A stretch of DNA of 64,000 nt from Verrucomicrobia bacterium CG1_02_43_26 (lineage in GTDB: Bacteria; Verrucomicrobiota; Verrucomicrobiia; Opitutales; CG1-02-43-26). Shown in pieces: positions 1 to 8,560 of the stretch (position 1 is its first letter; each line of letters starts with the position of its first letter). The DNA is taken from contig MNWT01000016.1 in NCBI GenBank assembly GCA_001872735.1, positions 62,001 through 126,000 on the forward strand, given 5' to 3'. Below the pieces are notes generated by a model. The model was given only the letters and a program-made list of their open reading frames with translations. It had not been told where the DNA came from and did not search any database. Both the position numbers and the translations under genes were made by a program.

Positions 1-1
1 A

Positions 2-493
2 CTCGAAAAATCTCCTATTCAAGTTTGTACGGTCATTGGCTTCCCATTAGGGTGCAACCTTTCAAAAACCAAAGCTGATGAAGCAAAGCAAACTTTTGAT
101 CTTGGTGCAGATGAATTCGATATGGTTATAAACATCGGATTAGTAAAAGAAGGGGATTGGAGCTCTATTATAGGCGAGATTCATCAAGTCGTTGAAGCCG
201 TAAAGGGCAAATGCGTAAAAGTAATTCTCGAAACATGTTTACTCACAAAAGAAGAGATTATCAAAGCATGCCAAGCCAGTGAAAAAGCGGGTGCTCATTT
301 TGTTAAGACGTCAACTGGGTTCAGCAAAGCGGGCGCAAGCACAGAAGCCGTTGTAATAATGAGACACTCTATTTCTTCGACTATGGGGGTTAAGGCTTCT
401 GGGGGAATCAAAGACAAACAAACTGCTATAGCAATGATTGAAGCCGGAGCAACCCGAATCGGCGCTTCATCAAGTATAGCAATTATTTCTTAA
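2..493 (+). CDS. deoC: Deoxyribose-phosphate aldolase, C-terminal part (5' end outside window)
   Basis: The reading frame is open from base 2, so the N-terminus lies before the window. DeoC cleaves 2-deoxyribose-5-phosphate to glyceraldehyde-3-phosphate and acetaldehyde in cytoplasmic deoxynucleoside salvage. The fragment begins with the family segment VCTVIGFPLG, then carries DEFDMVINIG, the Schiff-base lysine motif FVKTSTGF and the second active-site lysine region VKASGGIK, and ends with the phosphate-binding IGASSS. About 163 residues are visible, against roughly 220-260 for the whole enzyme. A membrane-protein gene follows 17 bases later on the same strand. Confidence 0.95.
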   Translation, partial: LEKSPIQVCTVIGFPLGCNLSKTKADEAKQTFDLGADEFDMVINIGLVKEGDWSSIIGEIHQVVEAVKGKCVKVILETCLLTKEEIIKACQASEKAGAHFVKTSTGFSKAGASTEAVVIMRHSISSTMGVKASGGIKDKQTAIAMIEAGATRIGASSSIAIIS

Positions 494-510
494 AAACAGA
501 GGATACAGCT

Positions 511-1035
511 ATGAAAGATAAATTATGTTGTGCTATAGAATATGGACTCGAGCTCTTCAAGTACCACGCCGAACAAAGACTTAAGTGTATTCGTTACTAC
601 TTAGTCTTGCTTACCGCAAGTGTTGGCGCTGTTGGAGTTTTTTATTCCAAGGAAGCACCAAACCACCTTTTAATCATAATTTTTTTGTGTTTAATTTCAG
701 GTATTACCTTTTTCTTTTGGCTGCTTGATCTACGCAACAGAGCATTAACTGAATATGCAGAAGAGGGATTAAAAACTGTTGAAAAAAAAGCCTTTGACGC
801 TAAGGAAATGTGGCTTATTGAGAATTTTAATGATAAGGAAAGGGAAAGGGCTTGGCATTATGGAAATCTCTTCAAGTTGTTCTTTATCTTTGTTATCGCC
901 TTAACAGTAGTAGCTTCCTGTTTTATTATATATTTTGCAAATAACATCAATTGCTATTATTCCATCGTTCTTTTCGTCATCGGTTGTTGTAGAGAAAATC
1001 ACTTCAAAAATAATAAAAAAGCCAAAAGCTTATAA
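511..1035 (+). CDS. Small multi-helix membrane protein, function unknown
   Basis: I cannot name this 174-residue protein. An amphipathic N-terminal helix with the phrase FKYHAEQRL leads into a hydrophobic hairpin (about residues 28-46 and 52-73). A charged cytoplasmic-looking helix follows (LDLRNRALTEYAEEGLKTVEKK), then a third membrane helix at about 121-144 and a final hydrophobic stretch near 147-160. The layout of a two-helix hairpin plus charged helix recalls SLATT/2TM-type effector proteins seen near defence or toxin genes, but that is a topological resemblance only. An AGAGGA-like ribosome site precedes the ATG. The gene sits between deoC and a PAP2 phosphatase, which does not explain its role. 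Confidence 0.6.
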   Translation: MKDKLCCAIEYGLELFKYHAEQRLKCIRYYLVLLTASVGAVGVFYSKEAPNHLLIIIFLCLISGITFFFWLLDLRNRALTEYAEEGLKTVEKKAFDAKEMWLIENFNDKERERAWHYGNLFKLFFIFVIALTVVASCFIIYFANNINCYYSIVLFVIGCCRENHFKNNKKAKSL

Positions 1036-1163
1036 ACGACATCAATAACGTCTGTCCTCCATAGAGAAACAGGATAAAATCTTAATCTAATTTCCCTCGT
1101 TTCTTTCATTGACCCCTAGGAAGAAAGCCATAGGCTATTGGTTTTAACTAAAAAAAACCATAT

Positions 1164-1697
1164 ATGAAACGCTTTGCTATTCTTACCATCAGTAGTTTGA
1201 TACTATTTTCTTCTCTAAAAGCAGATCAAAGCCTTGAAAAGGCAGGAGACCTGTTACAATACGCCGTTCCCGCTTTTGGAGCATGGATGATCCTTGCTAA
1301 ACAGGATACCGAAGGGCTTTGGCAATACGGCGGTTCATTCGCCACCTCCATTGTAACTACTTGGGCAATGAAGTCTTACATAAACCGTCCACGTCCCAAT
1401 GGTGGCAAACATTCTTTCCCATCTGGCCATACGAGCGCTGCTTTTACAGGGGCTGCTTTCATTCAAAAACGCTATGGCTGGAACTATGGTGCCCCAGCCT
1501 ATGCCGCAGCTATGTTTGTCGGCTGGAGCCGAATTCAGGCAAGAAAGCACCACGTAACCGATGTTATGGCGGGTGCGGTTCTGGGGATAGTAAGTGCCTA
1601 TTTATTTACAAGACCCTATGAAAAAACAGGTATTGAGGTGTCTTTATTTGCCGCAGAAAATAAAACATACGGATTACGCTTCAATTACAATTTTTAA
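1164..1697 (+). CDS. PAP2-family phosphatase, probably periplasmic
   Basis: The 177-residue protein has a signal peptide (about residues 1-20) and all three PAP2 signatures: KX6RP at residues 70-78, PSGH at 86-89 and SRX5HX3D at 122-133. The family removes phosphate from lipid or small phosphorylated substrates, commonly phosphatidylglycerophosphate, undecaprenyl diphosphate or lipid A. The exact substrate cannot be read here. The domain is short, and the C-terminus ends in an alternating aromatic pattern terminating in Phe (YGLRFNYNF), unusual for a soluble PAP2 protein and reminiscent of an outer-membrane strand. lpxI follows 57 bases downstream, so a lipid A-related role is possible but unproven. 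Confidence 0.85.
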   Translation: MKRFAILTISSLILFSSLKADQSLEKAGDLLQYAVPAFGAWMILAKQDTEGLWQYGGSFATSIVTTWAMKSYINRPRPNGGKHSFPSGHTSAAFTGAAFIQKRYGWNYGAPAYAAAMFVGWSRIQARKHHVTDVMAGAVLGIVSAYLFTRPYEKTGIEVSLFAAENKTYGLRFNYNF

Positions 1698-1754
1698 TCA
1701 TTCCAGCCAACGCGAGCTTGTCTTTGGCTCATTAGGCGATTAATATTTCTCTGT

Positions 1755-2603
1755 ATGCCTGAAGCAATGACACAGTTTGTAGACGCTACTTTTGACGCCA
1801 CACGGCCCATTGCTGTCATTGCGGGCAAGGACAAATACCCCGTCATGACGATTAACCGTATCCGGCAAAAAAGGATCCCGGTTAAGATCATTGCCTTTGA
1901 GGGGGAGACTTGCCCAGAGCTCTTTACCAGCTTCCCTGAAAAGGATAGAGTCCTAATCAAAGTTGGGCAACTTGGCAAAATGCTCAAAGCGCTAAAAGAA
2001 TTTGAAGCAGGCTATACCATGATGGTAGGCCAGGTAACCCCTAAGCGTTTATTTAAAGGGCTATACCCTGATCTTAAGGCAATCCGTATTCTAGCAAGTT
2101 TACGTGAAAAAAATGCTGAAACGATCTTTGGTGCCATTGCAAACGAAATCCAAAAAACAGGGATTATACAACTGGATGCACGAGCTTTTTTAGACGACCA
2201 ACTAGCTGAAAAAGGCGTAATGACGGGTGGCCGAATGCGCGCCTCCGAAGTCTATCTGAATCATGGGATTACAATCGCTAAGGAAATTGCACGCTTGGAT
2301 GTAGGCCAAGGGGTTGTTGTACGCAATGGCGTAGTACTCGCCGCTGAGGCATTTGAAGGCACAGATCACATGCTCAAGCGTGCCGGAGAGTTTGGTGGCA
2401 AAAATGCTATTTTTGTAAAAACAGTTAAAGACAAACAGGACTATCGGTTTGATGTACCGGTGTTTGGCTTGCGCACAGTTGAGACAATGATTGAAAGCGG
2501 AATCAAAACCGCAGCGCTGGAAGCAGGTAAGGTCATAGTACTGGATAAATTAAGGGTTATAGAAGAGGCCAAGCGGAATAAAATACAAATTATAGGTTAT
2601 TAA
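1755..2603 (+). CDS. lpxI: UDP-2,3-diacylglucosamine pyrophosphatase LpxI
   Basis: This 282-residue protein matches the LpxI (formerly DUF1009) family in length and layout. LpxI hydrolyses UDP-2,3-diacylglucosamine to lipid X in lipid A synthesis and replaces LpxH in many non-enteric diderms. Visible family blocks are the N-terminal IAVIAGKDKYP, the central VGQVTPKRLF and the C-terminal catalytic half around GQGVVVRNGVVLAAEAFEGT and VPVFGLRTVETM. No strong Shine-Dalgarno precedes the ATG, but the N-terminal strand begins only about 18 residues later, so a later start is unlikely. A pseudouridine synthase gene starts 6 bases after its stop, implying co-transcription. Confidence 0.93.
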   Translation: MPEAMTQFVDATFDATRPIAVIAGKDKYPVMTINRIRQKRIPVKIIAFEGETCPELFTSFPEKDRVLIKVGQLGKMLKALKEFEAGYTMMVGQVTPKRLFKGLYPDLKAIRILASLREKNAETIFGAIANEIQKTGIIQLDARAFLDDQLAEKGVMTGGRMRASEVYLNHGITIAKEIARLDVGQGVVVRNGVVLAAEAFEGTDHMLKRAGEFGGKNAIFVKTVKDKQDYRFDVPVFGLRTVETMIESGIKTAALEAGKVIVLDKLRVIEEAKRNKIQIIGY

Positions 2604-2609
2604 GAGAAT

Positions 2610-3356
2610 ATGAGCACAAAGGGTGAAATCAGGGAAATACGTTTGCAAAAAGTCATCGCGGACAATGCAGTATGCTCCCGTCGCGAAGCAGAAATGTTGA
2701 TCAAAGACGGTTTAGTGAGGGTAAATGGAAAGATTGCCGAACTCGGCCAAAAGGTGGATCCCGCAAGAGATATGATTGTCGTCCGCGGCAAAGCATTATC
2801 CAAGGGGCATCCCAAAGAGCCGATGGTTTTTATACTTTTTAAACCCAAGGGTTATATATGCTCGCATAGCGATCCTTATCATGAAAGTACTATCTTTAAT
2901 TTACTGCCTAAAGAACTTGCTAAGACAAAACTGATCTGCGCTGGTCGCCTTGATAAGGATAGCGAGGGGTTGGTTGTTTTAACCAATGATGGAGCAATGG
3001 CAAATAAGATAATGCACCCCTCTAAGGGCATAGTGAAGCGTTATCGTGTAATGCTTGATAAACCTTTGGATGAAAGAATTATTCCAAAGATATTGAAGGG
3101 AATACATGACGATGGGGAGCATTTATACGCTAAAAGGCTTATCCTTGCCAAAGCTGGCCCCAAAGCCAGTCAGCGGCTAGACATCCACTTAGACCAAGGG
3201 CATAAGCGTGAGATACGGCGGTTATTTGAGCGTTTTGGGTATAATGTCATAAAATTACATCGTTTTCAAATCGGTAGCCTTATCCTGAAGGGCCTTGCAA
3301 AAGGGTCTTTTAAACAATTAAAAAAACAGGAAATTGATTTATTGTTTAAAAACTAG
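2610..3356 (+). CDS. RluB/RsuA-type rRNA pseudouridine synthase
   Basis: The 248-residue protein has an N-terminal S4 RNA-binding domain (about residues 11-58, RLQKVIADNAVCSRREAEML) and a pseudouridine synthase domain with motif GRLDKDSEGLVVLTNDG, in which Asp115 is the expected catalytic residue. The S4 plus small catalytic domain places it in the RsuA/RluB/RluE/RluF branch, which isomerises a single uridine in 16S or 23S rRNA. The exact target cannot be read from sequence. The gene follows lpxI by 6 bases and precedes a small exported protein. Confidence 0.92.
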   Translation: MSTKGEIREIRLQKVIADNAVCSRREAEMLIKDGLVRVNGKIAELGQKVDPARDMIVVRGKALSKGHPKEPMVFILFKPKGYICSHSDPYHESTIFNLLPKELAKTKLICAGRLDKDSEGLVVLTNDGAMANKIMHPSKGIVKRYRVMLDKPLDERIIPKILKGIHDDGEHLYAKRLILAKAGPKASQRLDIHLDQGHKREIRRLFERFGYNVIKLHRFQIGSLILKGLAKGSFKQLKKQEIDLLFKN

Positions 3357-3390
3357 CAATAGTTGATCAGCCTTGATATATAAGAAAACC

Positions 3391-3798
3391 ATGAAACATT
3401 ATTTTGTAGCCGCAATTTCCCTTCTTTTTGCACTCAATATCGGGTTAGCTGCCGATGTTGCCCTAAGTGCCCAGACACAAGAAGCGCAGCTCAACCCTAC
3501 TGAGGTGCTCAACAAACCTGATGTCGTTGAAAAAAGGCTCGATAAGATGGATGATCTCATGCCTCAGTTTTTTGAAGGTAAACTGATCATGAAAACCAAC
3601 TTTTTTACTAATAATAAAAGCTATATATTAGAAAACAGCAAAGGGGAGGAAATTGGAATCATTGAAGTAGGCCCACGCGCGCTAACAGGCAACATAGCCG
3701 ACTTTCTTGACAAATCTGTACGTATTTACGGAACAGCGGAACCAAACCGATTTGGACCATTTTACACGATTCATGCCACATCCATACAATTACAATAA
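3391..3798 (+). CDS. Small exported protein of unknown function, OB-fold-like
   Basis: A TTG start is possible at 3373, but the ATG at 3391 directly begins a signal peptide (MKHYFVAAISLLFALNIGLA) and is preferred, giving 135 residues. The mature part is predicted all-beta, with segments such as GKLIMKTNFFT, SYILENSKGEEIGII and KSVRIYGTAEP that look like the strands of a small OB-type barrel. There is no cysteine and no lipobox, so a periplasmic location is inferred. I do not recognise the family. It lies between the pseudouridine synthase gene and folD. Confidence 0.6.
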   Translation: MKHYFVAAISLLFALNIGLAADVALSAQTQEAQLNPTEVLNKPDVVEKRLDKMDDLMPQFFEGKLIMKTNFFTNNKSYILENSKGEEIGIIEVGPRALTGNIADFLDKSVRIYGTAEPNRFGPFYTIHATSIQLQ

Positions 3799-3826
3799 CT
3801 ACCCTACCCTATAACTATAATTGTGT

Positions 3827-4702
3827 ATGTCCGTAATAGATGGTAACGCGATTGCTTCGCAGATATTAGAAGATGTTAAGCAGGCCGTTTCTGAAATAAA
3901 TGGCAGAAAGCCTAGCGTAGCATTCATTAGAGTGGGGCATGACGCCGCATCCGTCTCCTATGTGCTTAAAAAACAAATGAAAGCTAAAGAGGTGGGCATA
4001 GAAAGCCGTTTATTGGAGCTTCCCGAAACAATCACCCAACAAGAGCTTTTTGATATAATCGACAACTTAAACGCAGATGCAACCCTGGACGGCATTCTAG
4101 TACAAAGTCCCCTACCTTCTCATATAGATGAGAAGGCAGTCTTCTCCCGAGTTTCGCCATTAAAAGATGTTGATGGGTTCCACCCCATGAACGTGGGTAA
4201 AGTTTGTCAAGAAGATCCAAGTGGATTTGTCGCCTGTACACCCGCCGGCATACTGGAAATGCTTAAACAGACAGGTACTGATATAGAAGGCAAGCATGTT
4301 GTCATTATCGGTAGAAGTTTGATTGTAGGAAAGCCGTTAGCGCTCCTGTTTTTACAAAAAAGCAGCATGGGCAACGCTACCGTAACCGTCTGTCATTCCA
4401 AGACTAAGAACTTAAAAGACCATACATTGAGGGCTGATATCCTAATAGCTGCCATGGGAAAACCTAATTTTGTGACTGCTGATATGGTTAAAGAAGGAGC
4501 TGTCGTGATTGATGTAGGTGTCAATCGCATTCCTGATACTTCAAGAAAGTCAGGGTACTATCTTACTGGTGACGTTGATTTTAAAAATGTCGCTCCCAAA
4601 GTAGCTAAAATAACACCCGTTCCAAAGGGAGTGGGCCCTATGACCGTCGCTATGTTGATGAAAAATACTTTAAAAGCTTATTACCATGGAAGAGAAAGAT
4701 AG
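3827..4702 (+). CDS. folD: Bifunctional methylenetetrahydrofolate dehydrogenase/cyclohydrolase FolD
   Basis: FolD interconverts 5,10-methylene-, methenyl- and 10-formyl-tetrahydrofolate using NADP in the cytoplasm. The 291-residue sequence has the substrate-site Tyr and Lys in the phrase [10 protein letters not shown], the family segments GILVQSPLP and KDVDGFHP, the nucleotide-binding [11 protein letters not shown] and the terminal [12 protein letters not shown] lies two codons upstream at 3821, but ATG 3827 (MSVIDG) gives the usual N-terminus. Its last 17 bases overlap the start of the RDD gene. folA and thyA, which share the folate pool, lie 25 kb away. Confidence 0.97.
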   Translation: MSVIDGNAIASQILEDVKQAVSEINGRKPSVAFIRVGHDAASVSYVLKKQMKAKEVGIESRLLELPETITQQELFDIIDNLNADATLDGILVQSPLPSHIDEKAVFSRVSPLKDVDGFHPMNVGKVCQEDPSGFVACTPAGILEMLKQTGTDIEGKHVVIIGRSLIVGKPLALLFLQKSSMGNATVTVCHSKTKNLKDHTLRADILIAAMGKPNFVTADMVKEGAVVIDVGVNRIPDTSRKSGYYLTGDVDFKNVAPKVAKITPVPKGVGPMTVAMLMKNTLKAYYHGRER

Positions 4703-5315
4703 TTATCTAGATACACTTAAGGCTGCTGCTGCCACCACATTTGAAATGGAGAAACAGTACAAACTGGGAAGCAGGCGTTTACGTTTCATTGCATTCGTTT
4801 TAGACGTACTTTTAATCGCCATGCTCACCGTAACGCTTCTTTGGGTATTTATTATTCCCGAGCACTATGCTAGCGAATTTCAGGAATTTCAAAAAGCTCT
4901 GGAACAATTTAATGACAAAGTTGCAGCTGGAGAAGCCAGTCGATTTGCCGCAAGCAATATCAAACTTACTTCACAAGCGCAAGAAATGGTTCAATTCATG
5001 CAAGGTTTTGTCATTATGATGTTCTGGTTCTATTTTGCGCTCAGCGAACTGTTGATGAAAGGTGGCTCTCTGGGTAAGAAAATTTTCTCATTACGGGTCA
5101 TATCGCTAAAAACAATGAATCCTCCTTCCTTTTTTGACACATTTTTGCGTTCGGGTCTCAAAACAATGGCATTATTGACACTGTTCCCTGTATTGCTGGC
5201 TAGCTATGCCATCTATCTCTTTACACGTGAAAGAAGAGCTGGTCATGATTATTTGGCTAGAACAGTAGTCATTGAAGATACACCAAGTGATGATGCCGAT
5301 CTGCAAAGAAAATAG
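4686..5315 (+). CDS. RDD-family integral membrane protein
   Basis: The 209-residue protein has the RDD hallmarks: an Arg in [15 protein letters not shown] at the first helix, an Asp within that helix, and [12 protein letters not shown] and [14 protein letters not shown] further on. Hydrophobic helices lie near residues 30-58, 100-125 and 155-178. An unusually polar loop of about 45 residues ([23 protein letters not shown]) separates the first two. RDD proteins are poorly understood; some are linked to transport or ion stress. The start overlaps folD by 17 bases, suggesting translational coupling. Confidence 0.88.
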   Translation: MEEKDSYLDTLKAAAATTFEMEKQYKLGSRRLRFIAFVLDVLLIAMLTVTLLWVFIIPEHYASEFQEFQKALEQFNDKVAAGEASRFAASNIKLTSQAQEMVQFMQGFVIMMFWFYFALSELLMKGGSLGKKIFSLRVISLKTMNPPSFFDTFLRSGLKTMALLTLFPVLLASYAIYLFTRERRAGHDYLARTVVIEDTPSDDADLQRK

Positions 5316-5395
5316 AGCGCAGATAAAGTTAAATTTCTACTTGAACAACCGCTTTAATTAGAATAGCATTTGGCTTTTAAATTCGAACGAAAGAT

Positions 5396-5770
5396 ATGTT
5401 AAGTTTTTTAATCGGTTTCTTTACCGTATTGTTAGTTTTGCTAAGTGGCATGATTGTCATATTGGTGTTAATGCAGCGCGCTAGCGCAAATAGTGGCATG
5501 GGTGCTTCCCTAGGTGGTGGAGCAGCAGAATCCGCATTTGGAGCTGAGTCCGGAAATATACTGACTCGCTGGACAATTTACTTCATGGTTGCTTTCTTTG
5601 TATTATGTTTCGGCCTTTATTTAGCCCATATGGCAAATATGCAAAACAATACAAGCGGGCCGTTGCTACCTGAGTTCGCCATAGAAGAGCATCTTGATAA
5701 GACAGCTCCGGGAACATTAACAGCCCTACCAGAAAGTACCGCAACAGAAACCCAAGCTACTGAAAAGTAA
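5396..5770 (+). CDS. secG: Protein translocase subunit SecG
   Basis: SecG is the small non-essential partner of SecYE in the inner-membrane translocon. The 124-residue protein shows the standard arrangement: a first helix (about 2-25), the conserved VLMQRASANSGMGASLGGG stretch, a second helix (about 60-80) and a variable hydrophilic tail. The tail is longer than usual, rich in Thr, Pro and Glu. The gene follows the RDD gene by 80 bases and precedes the LolA-like gene by 10. Confidence 0.93.
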   Translation: MLSFLIGFFTVLLVLLSGMIVILVLMQRASANSGMGASLGGGAAESAFGAESGNILTRWTIYFMVAFFVLCFGLYLAHMANMQNNTSGPLLPEFAIEEHLDKTAPGTLTALPESTATETQATEK

Positions 5771-5780
5771 GGACTGGGAG

Positions 5781-6620
5781 ATGCCTGGTAAGGCGATAAA
5801 AATTGTTTTAGTTCTTTCCTCACTGTTTTTAGTTGGGCTTGCAACAACTGCTTCCGCCCAAAACAGGTTTACAGGAGGAAGTTTGCCCGATATCCCTAAA
5901 CTGGAAGGTCATGAAGTAAAAACCTTCATGGATAATTTCAGAAACCAGAGGCTGAGTAGCGGCGATTACTCCTTCCGCTTTTATTTAAGAAATATGCCCA
6001 GGCGGGGCGCCGATAAATACTACTACGGCATCATGTGGGGAACGTGGAATGAGCTTGGCCCCTTGACACGTGTACGAGTATGGGAAGAAAACAGCGATGA
6101 TGTAACTGATTTTCTCCTGCAAAATGGCTTTTCACCTACCGTTTGGGTTTCCAGAAATGGAGCAGAGCCTACTTTCGTACCTAAAGAAGCTTGGAACACA
6201 CCCCTAATGCCGGGCCTAGAGTATACAGCCTTCGATTTCTTGATGCCGTTTATATTCTGGGATGACTATGTTTATGAAGGTGGGAAGAGGGTTAAGGGGA
6301 GGCCGGCGCAGGTGTTTTTGATGGGGGGGGAGGTTAGGTTAGCTATTGATTCTTCATATAGGGCTTTGATTCGGGCGGATATTCTTAGTGATAAGGGTGA
6401 TATTGCTAAGACATTTAAAATTATTGATTTTAAGAAGGTGGAGGATGAGTGGATCGTGAAATCGATCGATTTGGTGAATGAAGAGAATCGTGATAAGACG
6501 CGTTTTCAGGTGACGGCCGTAGCTCTCGGGCTGCACATTGAACCCGCTTATTTTGATGAGGCAGCGTTAGGGAAAATGGTTCCCATGGTCGATGCAGACC
6601 AGTATATTTCAATACACTAA
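5781..6620 (+). CDS. LolA-like outer-membrane lipoprotein-sorting family protein
   Basis: A 279-residue secreted protein with a signal peptide ending at about ASA-Q (residues 1-26) and no lipobox cysteine. The mature part (SSGDYSFRFYLRNMPRRG, TRVRVWE, AFDFLMPFIFWDDYVYEG, KGRPAQVFLM, IIDFKKVEDEWIVKSIDL) has the repetitive beta-strand pattern of the LolA/LolB-like fold, in which a half-barrel binds acyl chains. I assign family, not partner. Base usage changes sharply inside the gene near 6280: upstream codons are mixed, downstream ones G- and T-rich with a run of eight G at 6323-6330. The frame stays open throughout, so it looks intact. Confidence 0.65.
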   Translation: MPGKAIKIVLVLSSLFLVGLATTASAQNRFTGGSLPDIPKLEGHEVKTFMDNFRNQRLSSGDYSFRFYLRNMPRRGADKYYYGIMWGTWNELGPLTRVRVWEENSDDVTDFLLQNGFSPTVWVSRNGAEPTFVPKEAWNTPLMPGLEYTAFDFLMPFIFWDDYVYEGGKRVKGRPAQVFLMGGEVRLAIDSSYRALIRADILSDKGDIAKTFKIIDFKKVEDEWIVKSIDLVNEENRDKTRFQVTAVALGLHIEPAYFDEAALGKMVPMVDADQYISIH

Positions 6621-6626
6621 AGAATT

Positions 6627-6905
6627 ATGACAATGAAGAAAGATAGTTTACCGACCCTGTATGTGAAGAGCGGTTGTCCGTGGTGCGCTGATGCGTTGGC
6701 GTTTTTTGAAGAGAAGAAAATCGCTTTGAATATTGTTGATGTACGTAAGGACGAAAAGGCCTTGAAGCACCTGGAAGCCTTGACAGGCAAGCATAAGACC
6801 CCATCTCTGGAGTTCGGTGACTTCCTTGTTTCTGACTTCGATGTTGATGAATTCATTGAGGCAGCGTCTCAATCACCCCAGATGAAACGGCATTTTAAGC
6901 TCTAA
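6627..6905 (+). CDS. Glutaredoxin-like thiol protein
   Basis: A 92-residue thioredoxin-fold protein with the active-site CPWC at residues 17-20 (LYVKSGCPWCADALAFFEE), the conserved TPSLEFGDF (cis-Pro region) and a C-terminal DFDVDEFIEA helix. Glutaredoxins reduce disulfides or glutathione adducts in the cytoplasm. CPWC is a variant of the usual CPYC. It begins 6 bases after the LolA-like gene and is probably co-transcribed with it. A promoter-like sequence follows before the next gene. Confidence 0.88.
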   Translation: MTMKKDSLPTLYVKSGCPWCADALAFFEEKKIALNIVDVRKDEKALKHLEALTGKHKTPSLEFGDFLVSDFDVDEFIEAASQSPQMKRHFKL

Positions 6906-6942
6906 AAAGCGACAAGAAAGTTTTATTAGACTAAATTAAATC

Positions 6943-6971
6943 TTGCAACAAACTTAAGAGTAAGTTATGAT
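6943..6971 (+). promoter_or_regulatory. Sigma-70-type promoter for the DEDDy exonuclease gene
   Basis: TTGCAA at 6943-6948 and TATGAT at 6966-6971 are separated by 17 bases, with the expected transcription start near 6978, about 27 bases before the start codon at 7005. The match and spacing are good for a housekeeping promoter. Confidence 0.6.
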
Positions 6972-7004
6972 AAATGCTTAATTAGTATTAAAAAAGCATT
7001 CACT

Positions 7005-7607
7005 TTGAACAAAGATATATACAGTTTAAACAAGAAAATCACTAAGGAGGATATTAACAAGCTTCCGCTAAACGCCTATACCGGAGAAATTGTTCTGGTG
7101 GACAGTGATGTTGTTGTTATTGATGCTCTGGAAGCGCTTTCAAGGGAAAGCCTTTTGGGATTTGATACCGAAAGCAAGCCTGTGTTCAAAAAGGGTGTGG
7201 CAAACAATCCCCCCTCCCTATTGCAGTTAGCAAGCGAATCTACCGTCTATTTATTTCAATTAGGCAAATTGACGGATCACGCCCCCATTTTTGATCTTTT
7301 AGGCAACAAGTCTATTATTAAAGCGGGTGTTGCGATTGATGACGACATCGTAAAACTACGCTTGATGCATGAGTTTACACCAGAAGGCTTTATTGAGATA
7401 GGCAATATGGCAACGGAATTAGGCATGATCAATACCGGCGTAAGAAGCTTGGCGGCGATCCTGTTCCAGTTCAGAATATCGAAGAACGTGCAAGTTTCAA
7501 ATTGGGCGAAGAGTGAATTGAGCGAGAGCCAGATAAGTTATGCGGCAACGGATGCTTGGGTAAGCCGCAAGATTTATCTGGCTCTAAATGAGATGTTATC
7601 GCGCTGA
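7005..7607 (+). CDS. 3'-5' exonuclease, DEDDy (RNase D-like) domain protein
   Basis: The 200-residue protein consists of a single DEDDy exonuclease domain: DxE at Asp54/Glu56 (LLGFDTESKP), the second Asp region GVAIDDDIVKL (112-114) and the YxxxD motif Tyr179/Asp183 (SYAATDAW). It lacks the HRDC domains of full RNase D, so it resembles short single-domain RNase D/WRN-exonuclease-like proteins that trim RNA or DNA 3' ends. The start is taken as TTG at 7005 because no in-frame ATG precedes the domain and a good promoter sits just upstream. Confidence 0.9.
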   Translation: MNKDIYSLNKKITKEDINKLPLNAYTGEIVLVDSDVVVIDALEALSRESLLGFDTESKPVFKKGVANNPPSLLQLASESTVYLFQLGKLTDHAPIFDLLGNKSIIKAGVAIDDDIVKLRLMHEFTPEGFIEIGNMATELGMINTGVRSLAAILFQFRISKNVQVSNWAKSELSESQISYAATDAWVSRKIYLALNEMLSR

Positions 7608-7626
7608 TTGCCCGATAATCATGCAA

Positions 7627-8196
7627 TCACTTAGCGTCAACAATTGAAAGCGACCAAATGCTGTCTTTGTATTGCGATTGTATCGTCACTGTGGCCTTTA
7701 GTGATGGTTCTTGCATATTTTCAAAGACGACACTAGCAGAACCATTTAAAGGCAGCGTAACAGGCAAACTGACAAACGTTGGCGGTCCATTGGGATCCAT
7801 TGCCAAGACAAAGGCATACTCCTTGATGGCTATATTATTGGAATCCTTTAACATAAGGGGATCCCCCTTCACAAGGATTTCGGCACGGTTAGCAGCCCCA
7901 TCCACAAAAATAGTGAGATCATTGTACTCACTTTCGTTTCGATCAAATTGATAGCCGAGACTGAGCCAAACAGCAGCATTTTGAGCCCCTGATCCACGCG
8001 TTAAAACGACTTTATAAATTTGATTACTTGATATAGGCTGAGCTGTTAAGGCCAAACGACTATCCACCTCCGGCGCATAAACAGTATCCCCAGTAGCAGG
8101 ATGCTGAATGACCGATTGACCGTACCCCTGCGGTAAAAACAACATTAAAAAGACACCTAGTGTGAGCCAACGAAACTTGTGTTCAAATAATTTCAT
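7627..8196 (-). CDS. Secreted protein of unknown function
   Basis: An open frame reaches to 8304, but the ATG at 8196 is chosen because it starts a signal peptide (KLFEHKFRWLTLGVFLMLF, cleavage near GYG-Q) and is preceded by a strong AAGGAGGAAT ribosome site. This gives 189 residues. The mature part looks all-beta, with phrases such as NQIYKVVLTRGSG, LTIFVDGAANRAEILVKGD and ATVTIQSQYKD, perhaps an immunoglobulin-like fold. I do not recognise the family. It is convergent with the exonuclease gene, 19 bases apart, and its upstream side faces the repeat-rich region before tolB. Confidence 0.65.
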   Translation of the reverse strand: MKLFEHKFRWLTLGVFLMLFLPQGYGQSVIQHPATGDTVYAPEVDSRLALTAQPISSNQIYKVVLTRGSGAQNAAVWLSLGYQFDRNESEYNDLTIFVDGAANRAEILVKGDPLMLKDSNNIAIKEYAFVLAMDPNGPPTFVSLPVTLPLNGSASVVFENMQEPSLKATVTIQSQYKDSIWSLSIVDAK

Positions 8197-8438
8197 AATA
8201 ATTCCTCCTTTTAAGAGCACAATAAGCCAGAAATCTATATTTTGCAAATAGACCTCAAAAATAAAGCTGCGTAATGCCCTTAAAATTAGAAATAAAATTG
8301 CCATTTAAACTCTCATAATTTAGGCATAACAAAATGGCGACACCAAAGAAATGCTCGTCATAAAAATGATTTATTTTTCGTATTAAATTAGTGATTTCAG
8401 GCAGAAAAACTATGCATTTATTAGTATTAAAGGGCCGA

Positions 8439-8460
8439 GTTTGTTCCACCTGAAACAAAC
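8439..8460. promoter_or_regulatory. parS-like palindrome (site 1)
   Basis: The 16-base core TGTTCCACCTGAAACA (8442-8457) differs from the classical Bacillus parS TGTTCCACGTGAAACA at one position. Palindromy extends to 10-base arms (8439-8448 and 8451-8460) with one mismatch and a CC centre. An almost identical 22-bp element lies at 61097-61118. Both are intergenic. ParB binding is inferred from sequence similarity. Confidence 0.6.
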
Positions 8461-8560
8461 TTTTCAAAAAAACGGGGTGTTTTATTAAAAGATAAAGCCG
8501 TATCCTTTAATAAGGAATCTGCCAATTTTTGGTATACTTACCGCTGAAATGGGGTGGAAT

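Noticed and set aside
1109-1136. TTGACC plus TAGGCT as a promoter for the PAP2 gene
   Set aside because: Spacing is acceptable but the -10 match is weak, so it is not listed as a feature.
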